Shown: piece by piece, positions 13,198 through 26,100 of the stretch | Position numbering within the stretch: the stretch's first letter is position 1 | How the letters are laid out: each line of letters begins with the position of its first letter | Source: Nemopilema nomurai | Lineage: Eukaryota > Cnidaria > Scyphozoa > Rhizostomeae > Rhizostomatidae | Assembly: GCA_003864495.1 (NCBI GenBank) | Contig: ML133401.1 | Coordinates: forward strand, 1,565,308 to 1,629,307 | Reading direction: 5' to 3' | DNA: 64,000 nucleotides | Notes under the pieces: model-generated | The model's input: only the letters and a program-made list of their open reading frames with translations | Databases searched by the model: none | Told to the model about the DNA's origin: nothing | Program-made: the position numbers and the translations under genes

Positions 13198-16100
13198 TCA
13201 CAGCGTCATCATCTCGAGTGCCACTACTTCGTTCAGCTCGTTGAAAGAACCCCTTACATCGAGTAGTGAAGCCAATTCGAGCAGATGCCTTGCAAACCCT
13301 TTGTGGTTGAAAACCTCCTTCGCAATAGAAGGCGATGCCAGCGGATAATACGAGGCACCCTAAAAGTAATTAAAAAATGAACGTTAAGTTGGCCAGCTCT
13401 CAAAACCAACAAAAGTCTAACAAAAGGTTCATGTCGAGAGAAGACTATATTCCTCCCCTGCTTTAGCCTGTTTGGGATATGTTTTTTTGGGAAAGATTAT
13501 CCTTCGTTACTGATGGCTACAACCTCCTTAAAAATCATACAACACTGACCAAAAGTATTTGGGACACCCGTGGCGATACAACTGAGTCAAACCCTTTCCC
13601 ACAAAACGATGTTTGGTATACATTTTGATCACCATAGTTTTCGAAATATCCAACATATTTTGAACACTTATTACTATCAAACTCATCCGATAGCAGCCCG
13701 TGTAAATGAGAAAATGGCTACTGGTTTTTTTAAAAATTTAACAGCCATTGTTGTTTTATCTGAGAAAGCACAATGCCAATCTACTGCCTTTACAGTTACA
13801 GACAAAGATTTTGGGTATGCAACAACGAAGATATTTACATATATCCGTTGAATTCATTAGATAAAGGGACGTGTTGAGACTGATAGATGATGTAGTGCAG
13901 ATTCGTAACGATTGACAGGACTAGAGTCGAATTAAAGGGGGTCTAATATAAGTGTTGCCAACCTTAAAATCCTTGTGTAGCCGCAGTGTTTGGTAACAGA
14001 AGATGAATCTTAGAATAATGAGGCGAAGCAATTCATCACCTATGAATTGTTCGTAGGCGAAATCTAGGAACAAAAAAAGAGAGAATCTAAAATGAGCTTC
14101 ATCGTCATTAACTGGGCCTTTGGTATTCTACAGTGAATCTTAGATTGATAAAACTGTGCCTTGTGCAAGTCCTGTAGCATTTAATTAAACGCTGTGTGGT
14201 CCTAGATTAACCAGAAACAAATTCGAATTAGACTTAATAGAATATATCGACTTAAGTACCAAAATAGCATACTCTATCAGGTCCACGCATAACCAAATAT
14301 TGGCCACTTGACATTTGCCTTTTGGTATTTTAAACTAATGGAACTGCTTCTATTGCAATGCAGCCATAAAGGTAATGTGCCCATGTAAATAAGCATCTTA
14401 TCTAGAATCGAAATTCCATTGTACCACTGAACAGAACTCACCTTGAAACGAGTTGAAACTAAATTCAGCGAAGTACCTCTGATGTCTCCCCTAATTGTCA
14501 GAAATCTCAACTTCCCAAAACGCTTCCTGAAAATGGCAGTGCATTCTCCTCTTTCTCTGCGTCACTCCTTCGTACTCCCGTCCATGATTACTAACCACAA
14601 TTTGTCCATATGAAACGGCGAAGTCCAATGAAGAAAAAAACCCGCGTTTTTAGAAAACGAAAGATTGCTACCTTGTCCACAGTGCAACCATTTTATTCCA
14701 TAAGGCTGTTTCTCCTTGTTACTGTTAATCCAGTGGTTGGTGCCAGCGTTTGGCGGTATGTTACAACGACATGTCATCATCAGCCGAACTTCATATTTCT
14801 TTGGACGATTGCGAGACCCGTTTTTACGTAAACACGAAATGATACTTCTTCTGGTTGATCGACGAATCTCGAGCAGAAAAACAGTCTGCCATTTTAAAAA
14901 CGATGCCTTTGTTTACATGGACACGTTACCTTATAGCTGACCAAAACACTGGATAATCGAAAATACTAAAAAGCTACTGTCTAATGAATATCAAGAAAAA
15001 ATAGAAAACATACCCAATTCCTTGATGAACGAATACAGAATCTCCAGAGTCTCAGCCAATATTTTGTCGACGAAGCTTTGGCATTTGTTCCAGACTTCGT
15101 GGCGCAGATTTTTAGCGTTGCAGATGGCACAAAACGCCAGGAGGGGGGCATGAAGAAACAGGGTAAGCAGGCCTCCGTTCTTTTGATCTGAAAGAGAATA
15201 GCATGGTACCTTCTTCTGCGTTTCTGATGTCACCCACAATAGGCTTCTTGCAGTTCCTGTCATCAGTGTCACCATAATGCTTCAGAATACTTATAAATCT
15301 CATTTGACTACATCCTTTCGTCATTCTAGTCATCTATAATAAACTCAAACTCAAAACTGGGAAATGCTGGAAGAAGTGGAAATACAATTCATGTTAACAA
15401 TAATACCAAATTGTCTTGATATAAAGTGTCCAGTCGAAGTTTCTAACAAAAGAGTGCAAGACATACCTGAAAATGCCTCTGTCGTTTCGGTGGGTGACAT
15501 CAAGCACACGACTGGCTGACCAAAAAGCTTCGGCATCTGTTTAAACGCGGTGCTGTTCGGACTGTCCACGATGATCATTAGTGGCTTCCGCGTGAAAGGC
15601 ATCACATCTTCGGGGTATAAGCTGAAAAGGGATGAATGTACATGACAGTGCATGCTCTTTCAAAGGAACTGGAAGAGGCAAATATCGTCGGGCTATCAAG
15701 GGCTGAAAAAGGAAGTTTATCAACAGTCTCAAGGAGTAAGACATCGGATTAAGTAGGGTAATAGAAGCATGGCATCTTTGTTTTTCCTTTATTCTGCAAT
15801 CAGACTCCAATTGCGGAAATTTGGTTGCAAGGAGAAGAGGTAATAATTTATAACATCTTGTAGTGAATCTTACAGAGCAAGGAATTAAAATCTCAATTCA
15901 ACTTTAAAATTTTGGAAGCTCCATCTGAAATAAACTCAGCGAGAATCCTGATGTTCTTCGATTTCATTAAAATAAATATCAGAGCTGTAAGTTAAATCTT
16001 CTCAAATATTCACTTCAATACCACAAGTTGCTAATACTAATACTGAGTCGGGTTTCCGCTGTTTCTCGGTGAGACTTCGTAGAGGCTCTCCAAAACTCTT

Positions 16101-19100
16101 GCCATATTAAATATAGGATTTAAATAATTACTTACCAATTGCCTTCCTTGATTCTTCCACTCTTTTTTGTCGGTGTAGACTTTGCTCTTTTTGTAGAAAC
16201 ACCCCCCGCTTCGTAGAAACCTGGAAGTTAGAAAATGAAAACAGAGGCTAACTTAGTGCATCTTCTGTGGAACCTTTACACTTTGTAAAGATTAACCAGT
16301 TCTTCATTCGCACAAGACGCTCTAATTTCATAACAAACAAATAATCCTTTAAAGTTAATATTATTTGGCTCTAATCCCCTTTTGGTTTACAGCTTTGATT
16401 TAACAAACGATTCTCATACAATACAATGAATCTCACTAGAATATTCGCCCCAAAAGCCCATTTTGTAATTGAATAAGGATTACCTTCCTCTCTGCCACTC
16501 TTGGTTTCAAACGAGGCATCGGCAGAGAGATACAGAAGCATCACGCTGTTGCTTGCAAGATCCTACAAGCAGGGGATGGCAACGTAAAACAGGCAGTGAG
16601 GATGAATTAGAAACACCGTAACATCACAGTAAAACACCAGCAGATTTGAAAAAACAAACAGTTTGAGCAAACGGAACATTGCTCTGATCCTGAATAGTAA
16701 TTTAGTATTATTCCAACAGCTATATTGTCACAGTTGAGGACTTCAAACACATTCTGGTATATCTTGTTAGCGGTTCTTGACGTATACCATCCAAATGGAA
16801 CATGTTGCATCAAAGACATAAACTAAATTGCTGCTGAAATTCATTGCTACATGCGTGTAAGGCTGTTTTCATAGCATATTTCGTACTTTGTTTGAAATGG
16901 TATTTTTCTCTGGGTAATACTGTTACATGAAAGCAGGACTAAAGTTTGTCTTATTAAAACTACCTCGTGACTTACTAACCTTGAAAGCAGCTCCTAGAAA
17001 TGTTATGAGTTGCCCAAACGATGGCTTGTAGAGGAGATACTTGTGTGGATTGCCTCTGACCGCATTTGCATCTACTGCCTTGAATGAAAAAGGAACATGA
17101 CGTAAATGACAGCATGACGTCATCCGCTACAATGGACCAAGGCTCATTAAATCACGTGAATCCTTAAAATCCACACGTAAAGCATGTGACTAAACATGGA
17201 AAGCATGTGATCAGACGTCTACTCGCTGAAAACAATTCACTAAAATGCTTTACTCTCTATAGACTTTTGCTTCTACGTATTTTTAAAAAAGATACAGACG
17301 TTTAAGCGTCTACCAAGCCCTATCGATCTCTTTGACTGTTCATCAAAAACTCGATTGCTATATTTTCAACGACTTTAAAAGGTTTACTTGGTCCTTTTGA
17401 ATGGTACCTGTTCAGAGACGGGTCCACTGCTTGAAACCTTGATGGAGTAGTTTTGCAGGCTGCTTGGCTCCTTCTCGACGCACTGCAAAAATCTGAACAT
17501 GTCGAGTGTAAGTTCGCTGAATTTAGTCTGTAAAAAATAGACAAAGAATTAACAACAACGTTTGAAAGCAACTCCAATCAGCTTTTACTGGATTTAAAGA
17601 CGCAAAAGATAGCTTAATATGAACAAGTTTATATATATGAGCGGTACGTATGAAAAAGGAGATACAGAGGTCATTTCACGTGTTTATGAAGAAGAATATA
17701 CAAAGGCAAGGAACGATAAAGTCAAACAGAGAAAACTCATTGAACTTAATCCCCATTGAAAAAGCAGCATAGGATCCCAGAAGAGACATGGCATGGGCAG
17801 ACAATGACAGGGGTGAAATTAAAATGTAAAGTAAAGGAATAGCCTACTTGTTTATCACAGTTTCCGACTATGATGACTTCCTTTAGCTTCAAGACTGGGG
17901 ACTCATTATTCAGCATACCAGGGATCTTCTGCAATGAAAGTCAAGGTTGTTTTAATCCTCATAGCAAAAATGTGAAGTCCGGAAAATGGATACTATTTTC
18001 GCTATAGATGCTGTTCTGATGGGGAAACGCAACTAGCATATTCTGTCTTTTTCTACTTGAAATATCATGAAAGCTCAAGTAACTGTGACTGTATGCTGCT
18101 TACCTCAAGAACAACTCGGTTTTTGAGTCTTACAGGTGTCAGATCTTCCTCTAGAATTGTCACTATACTATCAGCCTGAAAAAATTTAAAAAAGTCATCA
18201 AGGTAGATGTAATGAAACCAGCCCATCAAAGTTCTTTACTTAAAAGGTTTCAAAGCTTAACGTGGATAAAACACGAACTATACGTTGTTGAAACACTGTA
18301 AATTATCCTCAGAGAAATTCATGCAATGTTCAACTGGCTGGATATCAATCATGAGCAATGGATTTGACATTAAAATGGGCAACAGGACACCACAGAAACA
18401 AAGCAGATCGGAGCTGACTTTATCTTCATACCATCAGTTTGTATATCAACAAAAAGCTGTGCAAAATCAACTTTAGAGACCATCTGATGTTGCCTTTCTA
18501 TGCTATCAACGTCAATCAATTTAGATAGCTGTCAATACCATAATATTGCGCATAGCATTACTGGAGCAACAAAAGTAATAATGCAGCTTTACAGGAAAAT
18601 AAGCAGAGAATTCTATCCGGGTAACAGGAAAAACAGTTGAGTTTCTTTGGTGGCTGTTCAAGAGAAGGAAAAAAAGTTGCACCTCACAGAGAAGGAAGAG
18701 GATAAATGGCATCAAGGTAAGCAGGTCCACCTGGGATCAACTGGATTCCCAATTCTAAATGATTCAGCAACACAAGAAGATCGTCTAATCAACATTCTTT
18801 ACTGGAAGTTTCAATAGCACATGTGACCCAAGTATGTGTCATCTTTACAATGGCAGTCAAAATCATATAATACTTAAAAATGTATGATGTCCACTAAGCT
18901 TGATCCCACCTCAACAAAGGAAACAATTTCCTTCAAAACTAGTTGCCATTCAACATTATCCGCAAAGCTTTCACTGTTTGCATAATCATGCACCAACCGT
19001 TTCAGCTCCTGTGCAAGATGTCAGGGAAGGTGAGTTTTGATCAATTAAGAATGAAGTGAGCATCAGCTCAGGGAACTCCATTAAAATTTCAGATGACAAT

Positions 19101-21796
19101 AAATGATGGATGTCCTAACTATGTTTATGAAAGTACCTTGCTAGTTTAAATTGGCAAATATATTGAGGAATGCTGAAATACAAAATTAGCATCAGATTTT
19201 GACACATGAGTACTTTTTTTTCAACCGGGAAATATATCTGACAGCAGCTAACACACAACTCCATTTTCACCTACACCAGCCATCCATGATAGTCACAAGC
19301 CATGATGATAAAACATATCAATTCTTAAATCACCGTACATAACATTTCTGCTTATACAACAAGAATAGTGCAGGATGTGGATGAAAAGTTTATACCTTTG
19401 TGAGATCTCTGATGAGGTCAGTTTCATTCATTAAAAGGCAAACAACCAGAAATCTTGCATAATACCTCAGCTTTTTTGGGAGCAAACTTGGTCTATGACA
19501 TAAATTGCATTATGAGTAACAAATCACTGGTGACTAAACAGAAGGCTTTTCTTGGGATTCTTTGTTAAATGTGACAATATATAGTCAGGCTGCTTAGATA
19601 TCCAAAAAGACAAAGACCTGATCACAATAAATTCTGGAATTAAAAAGGGAAACTCCAAAGCACAAGATGGAAGAAAATAATTACTCTTCATCTTTTTCTC
19701 CTTGGTTGAAATAATTGCGGCTCCTTATTGCAGAGTAAAACTGGAATGCTTCAAAAAGATAGTTGGCCTCGCTGGTTCTCAAGCTGAAAACAGAAGCATG
19801 TAAAACACAATATTAGTAATGATTAAAGGGGATTATCATTGACCTTATCAAGATGGGTATAGCAAGGCAATTCCAATTTTAATCTAGGGCATTACATTTG
19901 TTGTAATTGTCAAGTATCTTCACATAATGACAGTCTTGACAAAAGGCTAATATCATTAAATTTTTATCACATTTGCTTATAAATTGATTGCAAATGATTG
20001 CAAACAAGATTTAGATAATGTTTTCAGAGTAAAGAATTTAACATACTAATAATGATAGTAAAGTTGCCCAATCTTGGAAGCTATTTCCCCAATTTGCCAT
20101 CTTTTGAGATTATAGCTTTGATCAAGCACAGCCCTGGAAAAAATACAAATTTTGAATACATGTATCAAAAGCTTTGAAGATGTATCAAAATAGACTACAA
20201 CAAAATAATGTGTGAATTTTTAGGACAACTTGATTACTGGAATTTGGGAATATTGTTAGGCTCAAAACAAATATGTGAAAGATAAATGACTGGCAATTGC
20301 ACAATCAAAAGTTTGTGCTGAAACCTTGAAACATGTAGAAAGAAAGTAAAAATCATCTGCATCTAGCAGACTGTAATCTAACTAGAAATCAAGATCTGGA
20401 AAAAATGTTGTGTTAAATCATCTTTTATTTTACTGACAAGAATCACAACCATGGAATTGGTAGCATGACATTGGCAAATAAACGATAAGGACACAATAAG
20501 CTTTCAAAGAGACTTTAGAATTACCTATGCTCTTGCTGGAACTTCCACAACTACAAAATCAAATCAATTTGCTATTGCTACACATACAATTTGCATGATA
20601 AAAAACAAAAATCAGGGAAAGAATCAAGGAATTCAAAAACTTCAAATCAAAAGATATAAATGATTAAAAGTTTGCATCAATAAAGAATATTTAACAGGTT
20701 TTGCAATGATTCTTGGAGACATTGTACTGTCGAGAAATGTTTCAAAAGTCATAAGACTGGTCAGAATGTTTCAAAAGCCAATGTATCTTTTTGCTTTAGA
20801 GTGTTTTGAAATATGCATTGCAAATGAGAAGCTTTCAGATGAAAACTGAGCTTGCTAAGCTGACCATATCTCAATACAAACAACATCTAAAATCTTTCTA
20901 AATCATTTTAAATTATTACAAAATCTTTTATCCTTGCCTTTCTCATGATTCCTACTGATTCAAAAGTAATGCAAACTGAATCACATGTCAGCAAGGTGCA
21001 ATCATGGTTTAGTAAAGCTTCAGGATTTACCTTAGTGTAAACATCAAATGCTTTTCCAAAGTTAGACTGCCAGTGACTGTGGCAAAATTGTGGTAGATCC
21101 CTGCAAGAATGTTTAAAACCAGTTTGAAACTACATATGGTGGTGTAAAAAGTCATTGTATTTTGTGCTTTAATGAGTTTTCATAAAATGAAATCGGCGTG
21201 ATGATTCTAAACTGTCATCTACATCTATATGTTTCATCAACTTAAACAATGTCTAGCATGGGTAATCTCTTGGTTTTGAATATAGGAAGCATGAGAAGGT
21301 AGATTCTGGATTGAATAGTCACCAAGGGACTCCTCTAGATTAGACGACAAGCGTATTACTAAAGAACTGCCTTCAAGTCAAATCCCAAACAGAAGCATGC
21401 CAGAAATCGGAGGCGTGTCCAAATTGGGCTGAGAAACACAATTGTTTTCCAGCGCATTATGCAAAACGATTGATACTGTTTCGTTGAGAGTAAGTTACAG
21501 TAGCTTGAATTACTAGTTGGGAATACTTCAACCATTAGGGCCATGCTACACGTACTGGAAAGAACAAGCCAGTCTATTTCATGCCCCATACTACGAGTCT
21601 ACGATGCTCGTCCCACCCAGAACCACCCCATCCCGTCTCTCCGAAAGTTCCACCGATTCGACAACCTCAAGAAGTTGCAGTACCTCAATCCGTCGAATAA
21701 ACTTCTCGACTTTGACAAGAGCATGCAAAACTGTTCCACTATTTCTTTATCCTCTTGGCTCGCCATCGGTTTGTCCCTGCCTGGCTCACTCGCCAT
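13198..21796 (-). CDS. SCAI: SCAI, suppressor of cancer cell invasion homologue
   Basis: Seventeen exons, read right to left, are 21684-21796, 21031-21100, 20525-20550, 20047-20133, 19685-19783, 19396-19492, 18910-19008, 18104-18175, 17848-17928, 17408-17527, 16980-17078, 16484-16562, 16136-16220, 15467-15621, 15014-15187, 13963-14063 and 13198-13359. They join in phase to 572 residues; human SCAI is about 606. Diagnostic segments are RDLPQ then FDVYTK, KRWQIGEIASKIGQLYYHYY, LKLKEVIIVGNC, NPHKYLLYKPSFGQL, FTRKPLMIIVDSPNS, FGQPVVCLMSPTE and a C-terminal LLELASLLDVRG. SCAI is a nuclear cofactor that represses MRTF/SRF transcription downstream of RhoA and also works with 53BP1 in double-strand-break repair; this is family knowledge. 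The chosen start, MASEPGRDKPMASQ, sits just before the conserved helix; the vertebrate N-terminal extension is absent. Introns larger than 300 bases (for example 14064-15013 and 21101-21683) hold nothing I recognise. Confidence 0.94.
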
Positions 21797-23172
21797 TTCG
21801 CTGGTTCTCCCGCTTTTCCCCAACTCAGAGAATTGCTCCGCAGCAACCCATAAGCATACGCAGCAACCACATTTGCACTGGAGTACAAATAAAAAAGTTT
21901 CGAAAGTCCACTTTCTATTGCAAGTTTCCAAGGTGTTGGGTCTTCCACCTGGCATATTACAAGGGACAAAGTAGGGCACACGATATCCGTATAGACAGAA
22001 TATGAGTGATAGGCTACATACATTGGGGTGTTGCTTTTGGGTTACATACATTGGGGGTGTGCGTGGTGTTAGGGGACCTCATGCTGACCACCCCATGAGC
22101 GCAATTGAGGGTGATCACTAAGTTTGCCCCATTGAAGGACTGACAATAAGAAAAGCAAATCACTGCAAAGTGTATGGATAGAAAAATATCATAAAACATT
22201 AACATCGAAATTTGTAATCATACATTATATTAAATTTATCGCAACTATTTCTATACAACTAAACTATGATCGTTCAAAAAAGATCACACAGAAATATTTT
22301 CACTTGTGGATAGAAACGTGATTGCCTTCGATAATATTATTTACAACACGATATGAAAGTGAAAACAATGAAGACAAAGGTATCAGCTTTGCCAAAGACA
22401 TCAACAGTCATTCGGAGAACGGGTGACCAGCAGTATGGAAACTGGCTTGAGCATTCCAAAGATTCTGAAAAAACTTAATTTCACAGAACCATGGTTGCCA
22501 TTACCCACAAAAATATCCATACCCATCCCCTCTTCAAAGACCGCAAAGCATTTCTTCATATATTGTTGGCGGAGGTACCCTCCTCAAAGCTTCAGCTAAG
22601 ATTAATTAATCACACAAATTTCTCAAAAAGATGTAACTGTCATACTTTGTCTTTTTAAAACAAACGACAAACGTGATAAAACAGTTGTCCCCATGATAAA
22701 AACTATCGACAGCTCTACTAAAAGACGATACACAGAAAAACAAACAGAAAAGAGCATTTAAAAAACGGTGAAAATAAAACAGCTGATGTAATTCCCCAGC
22801 CAAGTAATTCCTTGGCAAGCAAATTCATGTAAATGGAGAAATCGTTCCTAGTCAGGAAAACCGCGTGTGATTAACTTTACTTCCTCAGTCTCTGAAATGG
22901 CAAATGCAGTAAGGCAATTTTGCTACCGTAATTATAATTCACATCTTACAAGAAATTCACCTTAGCAACTGTTAATGCTGCAATTTTGTGCTTGAGACAC
23001 AATTATTGCCAGTTCCATCCAGCAAACTGTGAAATCTGCTCTGCAGTTCAACATGATTGTAAGCCTAATACGGGATTGGATTCTGCTCCCTAGCAGCTAA
23101 AAACGCAAGTTTGCGGAAATCTTTTAAAGGCAACACTTTCATAAAAGACAGGGGTCAAAAACTTATCGCAAA
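21797..23172. other. Spacer between the SCAI start and the TBC1D13 stop
   Basis: The two genes are head to tail on the - strand, so this spacer contains the SCAI promoter and 5' UTR and the TBC1D13 3' UTR. Near 22011-22070 the words CTACATACATTGGGGTG and TTACATACATTGGGGGTG form a local near-duplicate about 26 bases apart. I see no further coding exon. Confidence 0.4.
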
Positions 23173-26100
23173 CTAAAATAGCATAAGCCTCTTTTTCAAA
23201 CGTAGCCCTCGATTCGATGGATCCTTTCCGGTTGGTGATGTACTTGTCGCGGAAGGTTTGCTCAACTCAACAGCCTTGCGAATAACAGTCGCCATGTCAT
23301 ACTCATCACTTGGGAAATTCTGCAACGAAGCACCTTGGACTTTAAGACGGGCATAAGGAAGTGATACGACTTTCGAAAATAACAACGTCATTCAGGCTTT
23401 GCGAAACTGTGAATTAACTGGCGTTTGATTACATAAAGTACACCCACACATAGATGCTTAGGCTATAATAAATACTCAGGCTATAAAGCTGAAATTTGTA
23501 TGGTGGGTGAAGTTAACATAACTCCTATGGTACAAAGAAAATAACTCTAAGTAAAACAAAGTAAAAATTGCACTGCTAAGGATTCTCAATGTTTTGAATG
23601 AATCTAAAAATAACTATTATTGTAACTGATAACAGGTTCTAACGGGTTTTAATGAAGTGTTTTACCTGTAAGAGTTTCATCGTCCAGGCGAAATCACTAT
23701 CTAGAAGCCTCTGCCTCATTAAACTGAAAAAGATGCAACAAATGATGTACTCTATAGGCACTGCCACATGACTTGCAATGCAGTCAACAAGAGAACTGCA
23801 TGGAACGAAGCTGGAGGGAAAGATAGACGCAATGATATCACATGAACAGAAACCTTAGGCGAAAATCGGGGTTACAAAGTAATATAAGGGCTTAAATCCT
23901 GAAGAGATTGGAGAATAGGGTTTGAGAGATGCTTCAATACACTCTCCTTTCTCTCTCTGATCGACATTGGGAATGAAATTTAAAAAAAATAATACCAATG
24001 TCATTAAGCTTTCATATCAGTTCAAAGGCAACATTATGTGTGGGCAACTGGAGGCAACTGATTTAGTGAACGCTAGAAATGGGTTGATAAATGATTATAC
24101 TCACATTAACATTGCACAGCAAACGTGTATTAGGAACTCGAACCTGTCCGGGTCTGAAAATAGGGAGTCCCAGAGCCTGATGACATCTGAAAAAAAGAGC
24201 TTACTATGCCTCAAATTTACTTCATTACGCAAAAAAACTTTTTGGGCATTGGGCTAATTGCAGCGGATCGGTACAAATCGGCGTTAAGATTCAGGCGATT
24301 GCTCTAATGGCATGTACACAAATTAAATAATTAAATAGATAAAAAACAAGTATATAAACAAATTAATAAACAAAAACAAAATAATTGTTAGTAGATCCAG
24401 TTATTATAAAACGTCTGGTCACCTAGGATAACATTGTCAATAAAGCAAATATATCAATAAGACAATTTTATCATTTCATTTAAATATTCAAGATCTATAT
24501 ACAAACCTGGTAGCGAAAATTCTTGTGATAAGAGAAGGGTAATCCAGCGAAAAGCGAAAAACTGGGGTTTTATACTCTTCTTTTCCTGGGGTGATAGAAT
24601 AGACGTGAGTAAATAAGAGGATTCCGGAGTCGCAGGTATTAGTACTGAAAAGCCATGAACATTTTGAAAACCGAAGGAAACTTTTAGGAAAAAACACCCA
24701 CCAAATCTCCAAATAGTTCCTCATCACTTGCCTTGAGAAGTTGGTATAATTCTAACATATCATTTCCTAAAAGAGAGCATCATATAATTCATATCTTTAC
24801 TAATGGTTTATTCAACTATCTCATGAGACACTGAAACATATTGAATTAGTTTTGTTGCATCTAATTCTATTTAAAATATTACAATCATTCAAAACATCTC
24901 TAACTTACAAACTGCTTCATTCAAATACTGAAAAATCTTTGATGGAAATAAAAAACATTAAACAAATTAAATTTCATACTGGAACAACTAAAGATCAAAA
25001 TAGCATCTAAAATTGACAAAACAGATTATCAGTCAAATTTTCCACACGAAAACCGCAGTAAAAGAAAGTGCCAAAATTTCGCTTTGTCATGATAGAAACT
25101 GACACGGAAGTTTGGTAACGTTTTCAATCTTACCAATCCCGCAGGCAGAGTCGTCTAGCGTCTTTAGGAAATTGTCTCTTATTTCCCCCATTAGATGAGT
25201 AAAGCAGAAAAAAGCATCTGCTTCGGCATGTGCTGCAACGAAATTAATAGATTCGACTATGAAGTGTGTTTAAATTGCAAAAATTGATAGATCAACCGCA
25301 TTACTTCTTCCAAGCTGATAAACGTTCTTGCACTGACTATTGTTGGTTGAGATTTTGCTCCTAAGTAAATTGCTTTTATCTCAAGGCAGATTTAGTTATC
25401 AGCTGTATCTCAGTGACCATAGACATTGATCAAAATCACAGATAGATCATGATCAAACTCACCGATAGACAATGATTAAAATCACATATGGATAATTATC
25501 AAAATCCAAGATAAAAGATGATAAAAGTTACCAACAGATAATTATCAAAATCACAGATAGCTACTTATCAAATTCACCATTAGACAATGGTTAAAATCAC
25601 AGATGGTGAATGATTAAAATCACCGATAAATAATTATGAAAATCGCCTTTTCACAAAAGTTAAAAGGTCGAGTTCAATTCCATTGCATTTCCTGGATATC
25701 AATCACCGTACAGTTAAGTGATTGATATCTTGCGATTAAGTGATTGCGATTCTGATAACTAACCTTGCCATTCTTTATTAGGATCCGAAGCCAGCACGTT
25801 GTATATTGGTCCCATGATCTCGTTCATTCCCTATTGGGATGTAGATAAACCAAAGGATTATCCTACGATACGGAGGCCAGAGATATATATTCCCATCCAA
25901 TGAATAATTTTTGCATTCAACTCATTAGAAAAAGAATAGAATAGAATAGTAATTAGAATAAGGCAAAGAAACAAAAAAAATAATACCTGTACGTATCCTA
26001 CACCAGGATTTAGTTTTGCGTAAATAAACAGCATCCTCTCCACAACCTGCCATGCAAAATGCGTTTAGGGTTATATTAAACTGGACCAACGATGACGAAT

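Noticed and set aside
21517..22005. Two overlapping + strand open frames of 143 and 162 codons
   Set aside because: They lie opposite SCAI exon 1 and its GC-richer 5' flank and have no recognisable domain. The - strand SCAI exon explains the coding signal.
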